Assembly (NCBI GenBank): GCA_947561585.1
Contig: CANNZV010000927.1
Span: 1-64,000, forward strand
Origin: Caprella mutica
Lineage: Eukaryota; Arthropoda; Malacostraca; Amphipoda; Caprellidae
Length of the DNA stretch: 64,000 nt
Reading direction: 5' to 3'
A model generated the notes under the pieces. That model ran no database searches. It was not told the origin of the DNA and saw only the letters and a program-made list of their open reading frames with translations. The position numbers were made by a program, and so were the translations under genes. This document shows, piece by piece, positions 12,750 to 23,200 of the stretch; positions within the stretch are counted from its first letter, which is position 1; each line of letters opens with the position of its first letter.

Positions 12750-13343
12750 CCAGTCTGTATTTGGTTTACAAAATTCCAATTACCTACTCTTCCAAAAAGC
12801 TGAAAGAAAAATCAGAAAAATACATACCTACCTGCCTATTTCATGATAGATACTATTCATACTAAGATAGCTATTGGAATGAGCCACCAACATTTTTTTT
12901 ATTTACCTAGCCACCAAAAATAAAAAAAATAATGGTAAGTTGGTAACATTATAGTTATACTAACATAGGAATACCTAAATAGCTAAAATCCACAGACTTT
13001 ACTAGTACCTATAATATTATTTTTGAAGGGGAAAAATTCCACTGACAAGTGGATGGAATTTACCATGAAATACAGTCTGGGCATTATACCAGTCTGTATT
13101 TGGGGCACAAAATTCCACTTGACTTTTTAAAAGTTGAAAAAATCCACTAGACTATAAATTTCTATCAATTTGGCTGATCCAGCAACTTTTCTCTAACTTA
13201 TCCACCAAAAATAATGGTAACATAGGATTATTGGAATAAATGGCTATAAAAATCCACCAACTTTGCCAGAATATTATATTCAAAGGGCAAAAAATTCCAC
13301 CGACATGTCGGTGAAAATTACCCCAAAATACAGTACAGACTGG
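12750..13343. repeat. Two further CAGTCTG-bounded segments
   Basis: One segment runs from CCAGTCTGTATTTGG at 12750 to AAATACAGTCTGG at about 13080. The next runs from CCAGTCTGTATTTGGGGC at 13089 to TACAGACTGG at 13343. Both contain TTCCAC and TTTTTCAACTTTT words close to their ends and resemble the 136-bp element. I could not find convincing 8-bp duplications, so they may be rearranged or nested copies. Confidence 0.55.
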
Positions 13344-13465
13344 GACATTTATTGAGTCAGAGATACTGAGATAGATATTCGCAGTCGCTAGAGTCTTGAC
13401 TGACTACTAGGTATATTGAATTTTCTTCAATAGTTTTGAATTCATTCCTACCTATGATCTATCCA

Positions 13466-14138
13466 GAATGCAGGAACTGGTAAAGTGTTCTCCAAGATAT
13501 CCTACATTTTGACTAATGTTCATGTTCTCAGTAAAATACATGTAAATGTAGGAGGAAATAATTGAATGTTTGCACAGAAAATGTTAAAATGTCATATATT
13601 CTGCAGACTGGCTAGTACCTATACAAGCTATATCTATTTACCTGAATTTTACTTCAATTATTAAAAGAGATCTCTGTATTATTGTATACAAAATATGCCA
13701 GTTAATCTGTTGATGCCAATTAATTGACCCTCAGCCTTACATAATAACCAAGTAATAAAGCATGTCCAAACAGGACCAAACTCGCCATTTTAATGGTGAG
13801 TTTGTGACAGTTATTTTGAGCCCTTCAATTGCAAATGGCGAGTTTTATCTATTTTTCTCCTATGCTACAATGTTATTTTGGAGAGAATTTATGAAAATTT
13901 GATCATTTTGGAGAGAATTTGTTGAATTTTGGAGAGAGCTGGAGAGACAAATGGCGACTCAGATATGACTAATTGGCTTAATGCCAGTCTACAGAATCTG
14001 GGACATTTTTAACATTTTCTGTAATAACAGTCTGAGCAGTCCTTAGTTTTCTCCTATATTTGCATTATTTTGACTGAGAACAGAAGCCAAAACAGAAGAT
14101 TTTTTGGAGAACAGTTTACCAGTTCCTACAGTCTGGGC
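13466..14138. repeat. Inverted repeat with ~150-bp arms
   Basis: The left arm (13466-13615) and right arm (13982-14138) are inverted copies. Shared blocks include GGAACTGGTAAA-TGTTCTCC, GTTCTCAGT, ACAGAAAATGTTAAAA and a TCTG-AGACTGG end. About 365 bp of unrelated AT-rich sequence lies between them. The arm ends carry the same CAGACTGG word as the neighbouring hAT-like elements. Divergence between arms is substantial, so it is old. Confidence 0.6.
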
Positions 14139-14165
14139 TTAATGTTTTGATTTAATTTAATTTCT

Positions 14166-14327
14166 GTGTTCCCATGTTAATTTGACCTAAAATTTTAAGA
14201 AATGAGCCAAAATTGACATGTCTCAGAATCTTTAAATTTTGGCTTGAAATTGGCTAACAATCTGCCAGTCTCTTGAACATGGCATGATGATTATTCAGAT
14301 TATATAAGATGCATCTTGACAGTTTCA
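14166..14327. repeat. Dispersed ~160 bp repeat, copy 1
   Basis: It matches 46676-46832 in the same orientation. Both share AAATTTTAAGAAATGAGC, AAATTTTGGCT, AAATTGGCT, ACAATCTG, CTCTTGAACATGGCATG and TCTTGACAGTTTCA in order. Each copy lies beside a long minisatellite (one begins 120 bp downstream here; another ends just upstream of the second copy). No coding sequence is present. Confidence 0.75.
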
Positions 14328-14445
14328 ATATATTTAGGTACCTATTCTCATGTAAATGTTGGCACTAGCTATATTTAGAGAGTCAACATAGTTTTAAAAT
14401 TTTGATAAATGGAGCAGTAAAATTAGGTTACTTTCACTAGAAACC

Positions 14446-15375
14446 TTTCTTTGACTGACGGAGGTCGCTTTTCTTTGACGGAGGTCGCTTTTCTTTGACG
14501 GAGGTCGCTTTTCTTTGACGGAGGTCGCTTTTCTTTGACGGAGGTCGCTTTTCTTTGACGGAGGTCGCTTTTCTTTGACGGAGGTCGCTTTTCTTTGACG
14601 GAGGTCGCTTTTCTTTGACGGAGGTCGCTTTTCTTTGACGGAGGTCGCTTTTCTTTGACGGAGGTCGCTTTTCTTTGACGGAGGTCGCTTTTCTTTGACG
14701 GAGGTCGCTTTTCTTTGACGGAGGTCGCTTTTCTTTGACGGAGGTCGCTTTTCTTTGACGGAGGTCGCTTTTCTTTGATGGAGGTCGCTTTTCTTTGATG
14801 GAGGTCGCTTTTCTTTGATGGAGGTCGCTTTTCTTTGATGGAGGTCGCTTTTCTTTGATGGAGGTCGCTTTTCTTTGATGGAGGTCGCTTTTCTTTGATG
14901 GAGGTCGCTTTTCTTTGACGGAGGTCGCTTTTCTTTGACGGAGGTCGCTTTTCTTTGACGGAGGTCGCTTTTCTTTGATGGAGGTCGCTTTTCTTTGACG
15001 GAGGTCGCTTTTCTTTGATGGAGGTCGCTTTTCTTTGATGGAGGTCGCTTTTCTTTGATGGAGGTCGCTTTTCTTTGATGGAGGTCGCTTTTCTTTGATG
15101 GAGGTCGCTTTTCTTTGATGGAGGTCGCTTTTCTTTGATGGAGGTCGCTTTTCTTTGATGGAGGTCGCTTTTCTTTGATGGAGGTCGCTTTTCTTTGACG
15201 GAGGTCGCTTTTCTTTGACGGAGGTCGCTTTTCTTTGACGGAGGTCGCTTTTCTTTGACGGAGGTCGCTTTTCTTTGACGGAGGTCGCTTTTCTTTGACG
15301 GAGGTCGCTTTTCTTTGACGGAGGTCGCTTTTCTTTGACGGAGGTCGCTTTTCTTTGTTGGAGGTCACTTTTCTT
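14446..15375. repeat. Minisatellite A, 20-bp unit, about 46 copies
   Basis: Tandem copies of GAGGTCGCTTTTCTTTGACG are nearly identical, differing mainly at the penultimate C/T site (GACG versus GATG). The GATG variants form contiguous runs in the middle (about 14780-14900 and 15000-15180), the pattern left by unequal exchange or gene conversion. The minus strand stays open for 324 codons through the array, but a 20-bp period shifts phase each unit and the absence of stops follows from composition. I do not treat it as a protein gene. Confidence 0.95.
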
Positions 15376-15387
15376 CCATGTTACAAA

Positions 15388-15626
15388 CCAGTCTGCAAAA
15401 CATGCTCAATCAGTCTTCAAATATTCAATTTTTGGAGCAATTCTTTCCAAAAGATTTTTAAATTTCTCTCTAAAATGGCCAGAAATCTCAAAACACTCTT
15501 CAATAATTACATGTAAACATAAGGAATTGTTTAGGAAATTGTCGCCAGATAATTCAGGACACTAATTTCAAAGCCATAATAGTCACCTGATGAATTTCAC
15601 AACTTCATGCATCTTTTGCAGACTGG
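15388..15626. mobile_element. hAT-like MITE with CCAGTCTGCAAAA ends (239 bp)
   Basis: The segment begins CCAGTCTGCAAAA and ends TTTTGCAGACTGG, perfect inverted termini. The flanking octamers are GTTACAAA on the left and GTTACAGA on the right, a 7/8 match consistent with an aged 8-bp target duplication. It sits directly after minisatellite A and belongs with the CAGTCTG-ended group at 12.6-14.1 kb. There is no coding capacity. Confidence 0.75.
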
Positions 15627-15736
15627 GTTACAGAGTATGTTAGTTAAAGCCAATTAATTGGCTTAAATTTCAAGAGGTCAAAATTCAGATATGTCTAATT
15701 GGCTTAACATTTTCAATCAATTCCTATGTTCCCATG

Positions 15737-16550
15737 GACGCAGGAGGTGACTATTTTTTGATGCAGGAGGTGACTATTTTTTGACGCAGGAGGTGACTAT
15801 TTTTTGACGCAGGAGGTGACTATTTTTTGACGCAGGAGGTGACTATTTTTTGACGCAGGAGGTGACTATTTTTTGACGCAGGAGGTTACTTTCTTTTGAC
15901 GCAGGAGGTTACTTTCTTTTGACGCAGGAGGTTACTTTCTTTTGACGCAGGAGGTTACTTTCTTTTGACGCAGGAGGTTACTTTCTTTTGACGCAGGAGG
16001 TTACTTTCTTTTGACGCAGGAGGTTACTTTCTTTTGACGCAGGAGGTTACTTTCTTTTGACGCAGGAGGTGACTTTCTTTTGACGCAGGAGGTGACTTTC
16101 TTTTGACGCAGGAGGTGACTTTCTTTTGACGCAGGAGGTGACTTTCTTTTGACGCAGGAGGTGACTTTCTTTTGACGCAGGAGGTGACTTTCTTTTGACG
16201 CAGGAGGTGACTTTCTTTTGACGCAGGAGGTGACTTTCTTTTGACGCAGGAGGTGACTATTTTTTGACGCAGGAGGTGAATATCTTTTGACGCAGGAGGT
16301 GACTATTTTTTGACGCAGGAGGTGACTATTTTTTGACGCAGGAGGTGACTATCTTTTGACGCAGGAGGTGACTTTCTTTTGACGCAGGAGGTGACTTTCT
16401 TTTGACGCAGGAGGTGACTTTCTTTTGACGCAGGAGGTGACTTTCTTTTGACGCAGGAGGTGAATTTCTTTTGACGCAGGAGGTGACTTTCTTTTGACGC
16501 AGGAGGTGACTTTCTTTTGACGCAGGAGGTGACTTTCTTTTGACGCAAGG
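15737..16550. repeat. Minisatellite B, 23-bp unit, about 35 copies
   Basis: Tandem copies of a unit beginning GACGCAGGAGGTGACT and ending in a T-rich run. Variants occur in blocks: GTGACTATTTTTT first, then GTTACTTTCTTTT, then GTGACTTTCTTTT, then a mixed patch, then GTGACTTTC again. The unit is related to that of minisatellite A (GACGGAGGTCGCTTTTCTTT) with three extra bases after GACG. Open frames on the minus strand are composition artefacts. Confidence 0.95.
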
Positions 16551-17574
16551 GACACATGACACTTTTTTTTCACACCTGTTACACCCCTATTTAATTATCT
16601 TGTCTATTCCTCTATTAGCAACATCTTTAGAATTTTAAGTGCATGCTCCTATTACAACTTAAAGTAATGCATTGAGTAGAAAAATAGTGCTTAAGTCATA
16701 GTTCAGAGATGGTTCTGTTATTCGATCATGATGGCCATACTTAAAAAGATGATGCTGGGTGATTATTATATACTATATTATTCAGAGTCAAAATCCTTGC
16801 TCATTCACCAGTGTCATTGTTTTGAGTCCTTTGAGCAATGAGATATTTACAAAGTATCTCAAATGGTCAGATAATCAAAGAAACTTTGATAGATATTTGA
16901 ATTTAAAGCATATTTTTCCCATATTGTCATGCTAAAACTCAATGTTTAGGACATTAAATAGAAATTTGCATAGTATGGAAGTGGCTAATATCACTATTTA
17001 TTTAGATAACTGGTGTTCTATCAATTATCTACCTATGTTCTTGTGTTAATTTTCATATTTATACAGTGTGATCATTATTAAAAAATTATACATAGCTAAC
17101 TCAAATTGTGAGTTTGTTTATGATAATCTGTATTCCTCCCTCTGGATATTGTTACTAACTAGGCTATTTTTATATATGTTCATGAATTTGTTTGTTATAT
17201 ATGTCAAAACTTTTGTTCTTCTTTTCAGGATTATAATTATCCAACACATTCCAAAAGGAAACTAGTTTAAGAAATTTTGTATGTATCAAACAATCAAGGA
17301 TATTCAGTTCAAAATTAAACATGTCTTTAGATGATGAAGAAGACATGATGCTATTCAATATGAAGTAGCTATAAGGTAAGTTCAGCTCTCTTTTCAATCT
17401 TAAATAAAATAATTGACACAATGGAATTTACTAGAGATGCACCGATACCATATTGTTAAATGATACCAGTACCAAGTCCAATACCAGCTTTTTTAAAGTA
17501 TGATATTCACAAGTGTTACTTGCTCAGTGTAAATTTCATTTGTTATATTATTTTTGTGTTATTGCAATTAGCTA
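16551..17574. other. Intergenic sequence between minisatellites
   Basis: No gene supported. The phrase CCTATGTTC followed by GTGTTAATTTT near 17034 resembles the CCTATGTTCCCATG found just before minisatellite B and the TTCCTATGTTGATTT just after the 46-kb array. Confidence 0.45.
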
Positions 17575-18887
17575 AAGTGTACCTAGTTTTGAACTACAGT
17601 GTACCTAGTTTTGAACTACAGTGTACCTAGTTTTGAACTACAGTGTACCTAGTTTTGAACTACAGTGTACCTAGTTTTGAACTACAGTGTGCCTAGTTTT
17701 GAACTACAGTGTGCCTAGTTTTGAACTACAGTGTGCCTAGTTTTGAACTACAGTGTGCCTAGTTTTGAACTACAGTGTGCCTAGTTTTGAACTACAGTGT
17801 GCCTAGTTTTGAACTACAGTGTGCCTAGTTTTGAACTACAGTGTGCCTAGTTTTGAACTACAGTGTGCCTAGTTTTGAACTACAGTGTGCCTAGTTTTGA
17901 ACTACAGTGTGCCTAGTTTTGAAGTACAGTGTGCCTAGTTTTGAACTACAGTGTGCCTAGTTTTGAACTACAGTGTGCCTAGTTTTGAACTACAGTGTGC
18001 CTAGTTTTGAACTACAGTGTGCCTAGTTTTGAACTACAGTGTGCCTAGTTTTGAACTACAGTGTGCCTAGTTTTGAACTACAGTGTGCCTAGTTTTGAAC
18101 TACAGTGTGCCTAGTTTTGAACTACAGTGTGCCTAGTTTTGAACTACAGTGTGCCTAGTTTTGAACTACAGTGTGCCTAGTTTTGAACTACAGTGTGCCT
18201 AGTTTTGAACTACAGTGTGCCTAGTTTTGAACTACAGTGTGCCTAGTTTTGAACTACAGTGTGCCTAGTTTTGAACTACAGTGTGCCTAGTTTTGAACTA
18301 CAGTGTGCCTAGTTTTGAACTACAGTGTGCCTAGTTTTGAAGTACAGTGTGCCTAGTTTTGAAGTACAGTGTGCCTAGTTTTGAACTACAGTGTGCCTAG
18401 TTTTGAACTACAGTGTGCCTAGTTTTGAAGTACAGTGTGCCTAGTTTTGAAGTACAGTGTGCCTAGTTTTGAACTACAGTGTGCCTAGTTTTGAACTACA
18501 GTGTGCCTAGTTTTGAAGTACAGTGTGCCTAGTTTTGAAGTACAGTGTGCCTAGTTTTGAAGTACAGTGTGCCTAGTTTTGAAGTACAGTGTGCCTAGTT
18601 TTGAAGTACAGTGTGCCTAGTTTTGAAGTACAGTGTGCCTAGTTTTGAAGTACAGTGTGCCTAGTTTTGAAGTACAGTGTGCCTAGTTTTGAAGTACAGT
18701 GTGCCTAGTTTTGAAGTACAGTGTGCCTAGTTTTGAAGTACAGTGTGCCTAGTTTTGAAGTACAGTGTGCCTAGTTTTGAAGTACAGTGTGCCTAGTTTT
18801 GAAGTACAGTGTGCCTAGTTTTGAAGTACAGTGTGCCTAGTTTTGAAGTACAGTGTGCCTAGTTTTGAAGTACAGTGTGCCTAGTTT
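17575..18887. repeat. Minisatellite C, 22-bp unit, left part
   Basis: About 60 tandem copies of CAGTGTGCCTAGTTTTGAACTA. Early units carry GTACCT, the middle carries GTGCCT with GAACTA, and the right-hand part carries GAAGTA. This is a directional change of variants along the array. The array is interrupted at 18887 by BEL/Pao element 1 and resumes at 25134. The final AGTTT (18883-18887) is the left target duplication. Confidence 0.95.
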
Positions 18888-19931
18888 TATCGAAAATATA
18901 GTACGATGTGGAGAAATATAGATGAAAAGTTTAAAAGTTTTTTATTCGTAGCAGATATTTGACAACTACGAGTCTGAAACTCATTTTGAAACTCTAGAAT
19001 AAAGTGTCTTTTGTCAGCCGAGAGAGTGCAAGCCAACCACTTCCACGCCGCACCTCCGATTGTACTGAACTGCAAAAATGAAAAGAAACCATGAAATATA
19101 TAATTATAGGTTCAAAGATTATAACCAATTATAGGTTCAAAGATTATAATTAATTAAAGGGTTGATAGATTTTAATAAGGGTAACTATTATGATTTTATT
19201 TGCAATAATAAACTGAAGAACAAATAACGATAAACTCTAAATAACGATAAACTCTAAATAACGATAAACTCTAAATAACGATAAACTCTAAATAAGTTGA
19301 GCTTACTATTTATTAATTTTAATAAGAAAAAGAAGTCTATCAATTACGGGTAAACCTAAAATGTAATATTAAATCTTACATAGGTATTTATAATTTAGTA
19401 TGATTTTAATATTTAAGAAAAAATGTTAATTATATTTTATGCAAATTCAGTTTTGTTTTTATTGGGGAACTATGAAGGGGAATACTTATCACTAGGATAA
19501 GTACCTCAAATAACGGTAACAGAACAACCTCTCATATACTGCTTACCGTCATTATTGAAGAGGACTTTCATTCCTTAGAGTCACTGTCCATCCACCATCT
19601 TAGTACCACTTCGCCCCGTACCGCCCGGTACCACCTTTTAAGGATTAGTCAGTCATACTAGAGTTGGAAATCCTCGCAGTAAAACATATCCCTGCGTTCA
19701 ACTTCCAGTGTAGAAAGGGAGATTTTTTCCAGGAGAGATACAAGTTTTAGCTGTTGATTCAGTAGTGGCTAATTTTGGACTGCCTTCTACAGCGCTGAAA
19801 ATCTCAGAAGTAAAGGTCATAAACAAATGAAGGGGGTATTGCGTAGTGAAATATTATTGTAATATGATCGGTTAACAATATATGAGGAAAAATCTATTAC
19901 CGTTATGTCCCATACCTCATTATTTAATACA
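18888..19931 (-). repeat. Element 1, 3' LTR
   Basis: This 1044-bp repeat looks identical by eye to 24090-25133. It contains a short internal tandem array (AATAACGATAAACTCTA, four copies, about 19220-19285) and a doubled ATAGGTTCAAAGATTATAA near 19105-19140, both present in the other LTR too. Confidence 0.95.
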
Positions 19932-20296
19932 CTCCCAAGAAAAGGATTCAAATTGAGTATAGCAATTTGAATTCATAATAAATTTATTGAATATACTTAT
20001 CATGGTATAAACAGAATATATGTTTTAGAATCCAAAATTATAAATTTTGAACATCTAAATATCCAAGCAGTTATGTAAATGGAACACCTACAATCTGATT
20101 AGGGATTCATTAAAACCACTAAATATATCTATCTAAATGTACAGAAAACCACAAAAAAGCTATAACGAAATAGTAACTAACAACAAACTACAGAAAACTT
20201 CAACATATATACACTCATTAGAACTAACAAACTACGAAAGGAACAAGAATAAACTATTTAATATATATATATACACAAACACAAAATGGTAAAAAA
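19932..20296 (-). other. Element 1, 3' untranslated region and polypurine end
   Basis: AT-rich sequence separates the stop codon from the 3' LTR. On the minus strand it ends CCTTTTCTTGGGAG directly before TGTATT. The same GGGAG followed by TGT ends the internal region of elements 2 and 3, marking the plus-strand primer. Confidence 0.7.
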
Positions 20297-23200
20297 TCAG
20301 CCCAACATCACTTTGGACTTTTCTCTGCTAATTAAAGCGGCTTTACGTTTCTTGCGAAAGTTTGGAACATCTGAATCAGTCTTCTCCTTTTCTATGACCT
20401 CGACTGAAGTCTCTTGTATCATAGGTATGAGGTTAGAAGAATGTCTCTTCACGAGTTCTTGCGTCCTACCCTTGAATAGTATAGCACCTGTAGTTTCTCC
20501 CAAATCATTTACCTGAACGTCTTCAACTATTGCCAATGGGTAATTGGATGGCTTATAGTTTTCTTCTTTTATAAGCACAATATCCCCAATATTCAACTTA
20601 TCGTGCTTAACAGGTTTATATCTTGTCTTCTTATCAGTAGCTTGTGATATCAATGTTCCCAAAAACTCGCTATTGTAAATTTCAATCATAGCTCTTCTAA
20701 CATTTCTAAGCTTCTTGTAGGTATCTGTTATGGAGGAAGAACTACTTATTTCAAAATTCAAGTCCCCAGGTACTGGGTCCAATTCCGGTATTACATTAAT
20801 GTTAATAGTTTCATAGCCTCTTAACAAGAGTTCAGGCGTAATAACATATGGAATTTCCTCGTTGCTCCTTAAACTACTCTGCAATGAAATTGGCCTTTTG
20901 TTCAGTAAATTTACACATTCAGCAATCAAAAAATCGAATTCTCTAACTTTCAATATATTCTTCTTAATAGAAGCGAACAACAATCTTTTGGTCATCTTGA
21001 CACAAATTTCTACAAGAGAACCAAGTTCACTTTGACCTTTGTAATAATGATCAAAAGTAGTTACCTTCAAGTTATGCTCTGCGAAGTATTTCTTGCATTC
21101 AAAATTATTTAACAAGTTCGTAATTATGTTACCACCCGCAACAAGTTGTGCTCCTAAATCTGAGAAAACTTTTACGGGTAACCCATATTCAAATGAATGA
21201 AGTTGAAAAGCTCGCAAGAATTCTGCTGTAGTTAAATCCTTAACGACCTTTAAGTTTATAGCACGGGTCCAAACACAAGTAACACAGAGTACCCAAACTT
21301 TCACGTTTTCTTCTGCATAATCTTTAATTAAGTTTGGCCCAAAATAATCCAAATACACTGTCGAAAAGGGGGTATTAGGAGGGTCCACCCTAAATTCCCG
21401 ATAAGGACTTTGATTGAGTTTTACACTACGAGCATTAAATCGTTTACAGTGGACACATGCACGTAACGTTTTTTTAACTGTTGAAAAGTGACTAGGGATC
21501 CAATAATTTTTTCTCAAGTTAGACAGCACAACATAAACACCACAGTGCTTTAAACGTTCGTGGGTTTCACGAATGATCATCTTAGTAACTGAACTGTTCT
21601 TTGGAAGCAAAATAGGACACAAATTATTTTTATATTTCCCGTCTTTGAGTAATTTACTTCCCACTCTAAGTAACCCGTCTGAGTCTAAGAAAACTTTCAA
21701 CTGACAGATCAGATTTGGAACATCTTTAACAAGAGACTTATCAGACGAAAAATAACCATAAACCTCAGAAAAATGCTCTCTTTGTTCCTTCTCAATAATT
21801 GTACGTAATGCCTTGTCTTTAATTGCCCCTGAATCTAATGTATCTGTTTTACGTACTTTATGCTTAAGTTTCTCTATGAAAGTAATCACATGTTCGTACA
21901 CTTTAACTAACTTCGAAAAACTTGAATATAGTTCATGAGGAAACAAAGACGCCTTATTCGCCTGGTAAGATATCGAATAATTATGAGAACTGTTGAATTC
22001 CTCAAATGGTACAACAAAATTCATTACTTCCGAATTACTAACAGATTTATCAGAAGAACGTAAAAAATCGGGACCGCTAATGTAGTTACTTTTTCGAAGT
22101 AACTTCGTTGAAAAGGGTCTAGTAATGAAATCAGCGGGGTTTTGACACCCTTCAACAAAGTTGAAATGAATTGGGAAATAATTGGCCATTTTTTTTATTT
22201 TCTCCAATCTATTGACAACAAACACAGCTTTCTTATTCATTTTGTCTAACTTCACCTGGTGAGACTTTATCCAGTTCAGCGCCACCAGACTGTCTGAATA
22301 AATCAACATTTCGGTAATCTCTATTGGAGACAAAATAGTTTCTCCCGACAAATCTCCCTTCAAGTCAACTAAAGTCTCAACTCCAAGTACTATTGAAAGA
22401 AGTTCTAGTGACGGAATAGTTTTCCCTTCCAAATTCTTTCCTATCATACGATTCTTAGCCAAGAGGAAATTCACTTCAAGCGTTTCTAAACATTGGATAT
22501 AAATAACAGTACCATACAATATATTACTGCTATCACAAAATGCTATCAATCGGTAAGTTCCATTCCGTTTACCTACAAATCTAGGTAAGGTAACACTACT
22601 AGAATTATTTACTTGTTTGGAAATATTAATCCATTCACGCTGCAAATCTCTAGTGAGCAGTTCGTCCCAGGAATAATCCTCATTCATTTGCAAATCATGA
22701 AGGAAAATTCGAGCTCGGTTCAGTATGGGTCCATCAAAATTAAAGGGATCAAAATTTTCCGCTATGGTTTTGAGGATTTTTCGCTTTGTATTAGCTTTTT
22801 CATTCAAATGATGCGGTTTAGTGGACAAAGTATCATTAGTGGTATCCCATAATAAACCGAAAAGCTCCCTCTGACTGCCCTCAGAAGGAGGAATCTCCTT
22901 TTGTACTACCTCATCGTTTGTACAAAATTGTTGTAGTTCAAATTTATAAGGATTGAAAATGGAGTTCAATTCCTTAAAGTAACTTAAAAGTTCGACTGAA
23001 CTATTAGCACTTATACTTCCGTTGTCCATGTAAATCAAGGAATAAATGAGGAGTTTTAAATCCTTCCTAAATTTGGAATCATTATCAGTATCTACAATCA
23101 AAATTATATATAGAGCTACCATAAGAATCGTAGGACTACATCTTAAACCAAAGCTCAACCTAACATTAGCCTTGAAAAAGTTATCAGTTATTTCTGTCAA

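Noticed and set aside
14394..15368. A 324-codon open frame encoding a Lys/Arg/Ser-rich repeat protein
   Set aside because: It is the minus strand of the 20-bp minisatellite, whose period is not a multiple of three and whose composition lacks stops. No start context, non-repeat domain or conserved neighbour supports a gene.
17575..18887. Regular short repeats resembling a CRISPR array
   Set aside because: Units are head-to-tail 22-mers with no unique spacers, in an animal genome with retrotransposons; this is a minisatellite.
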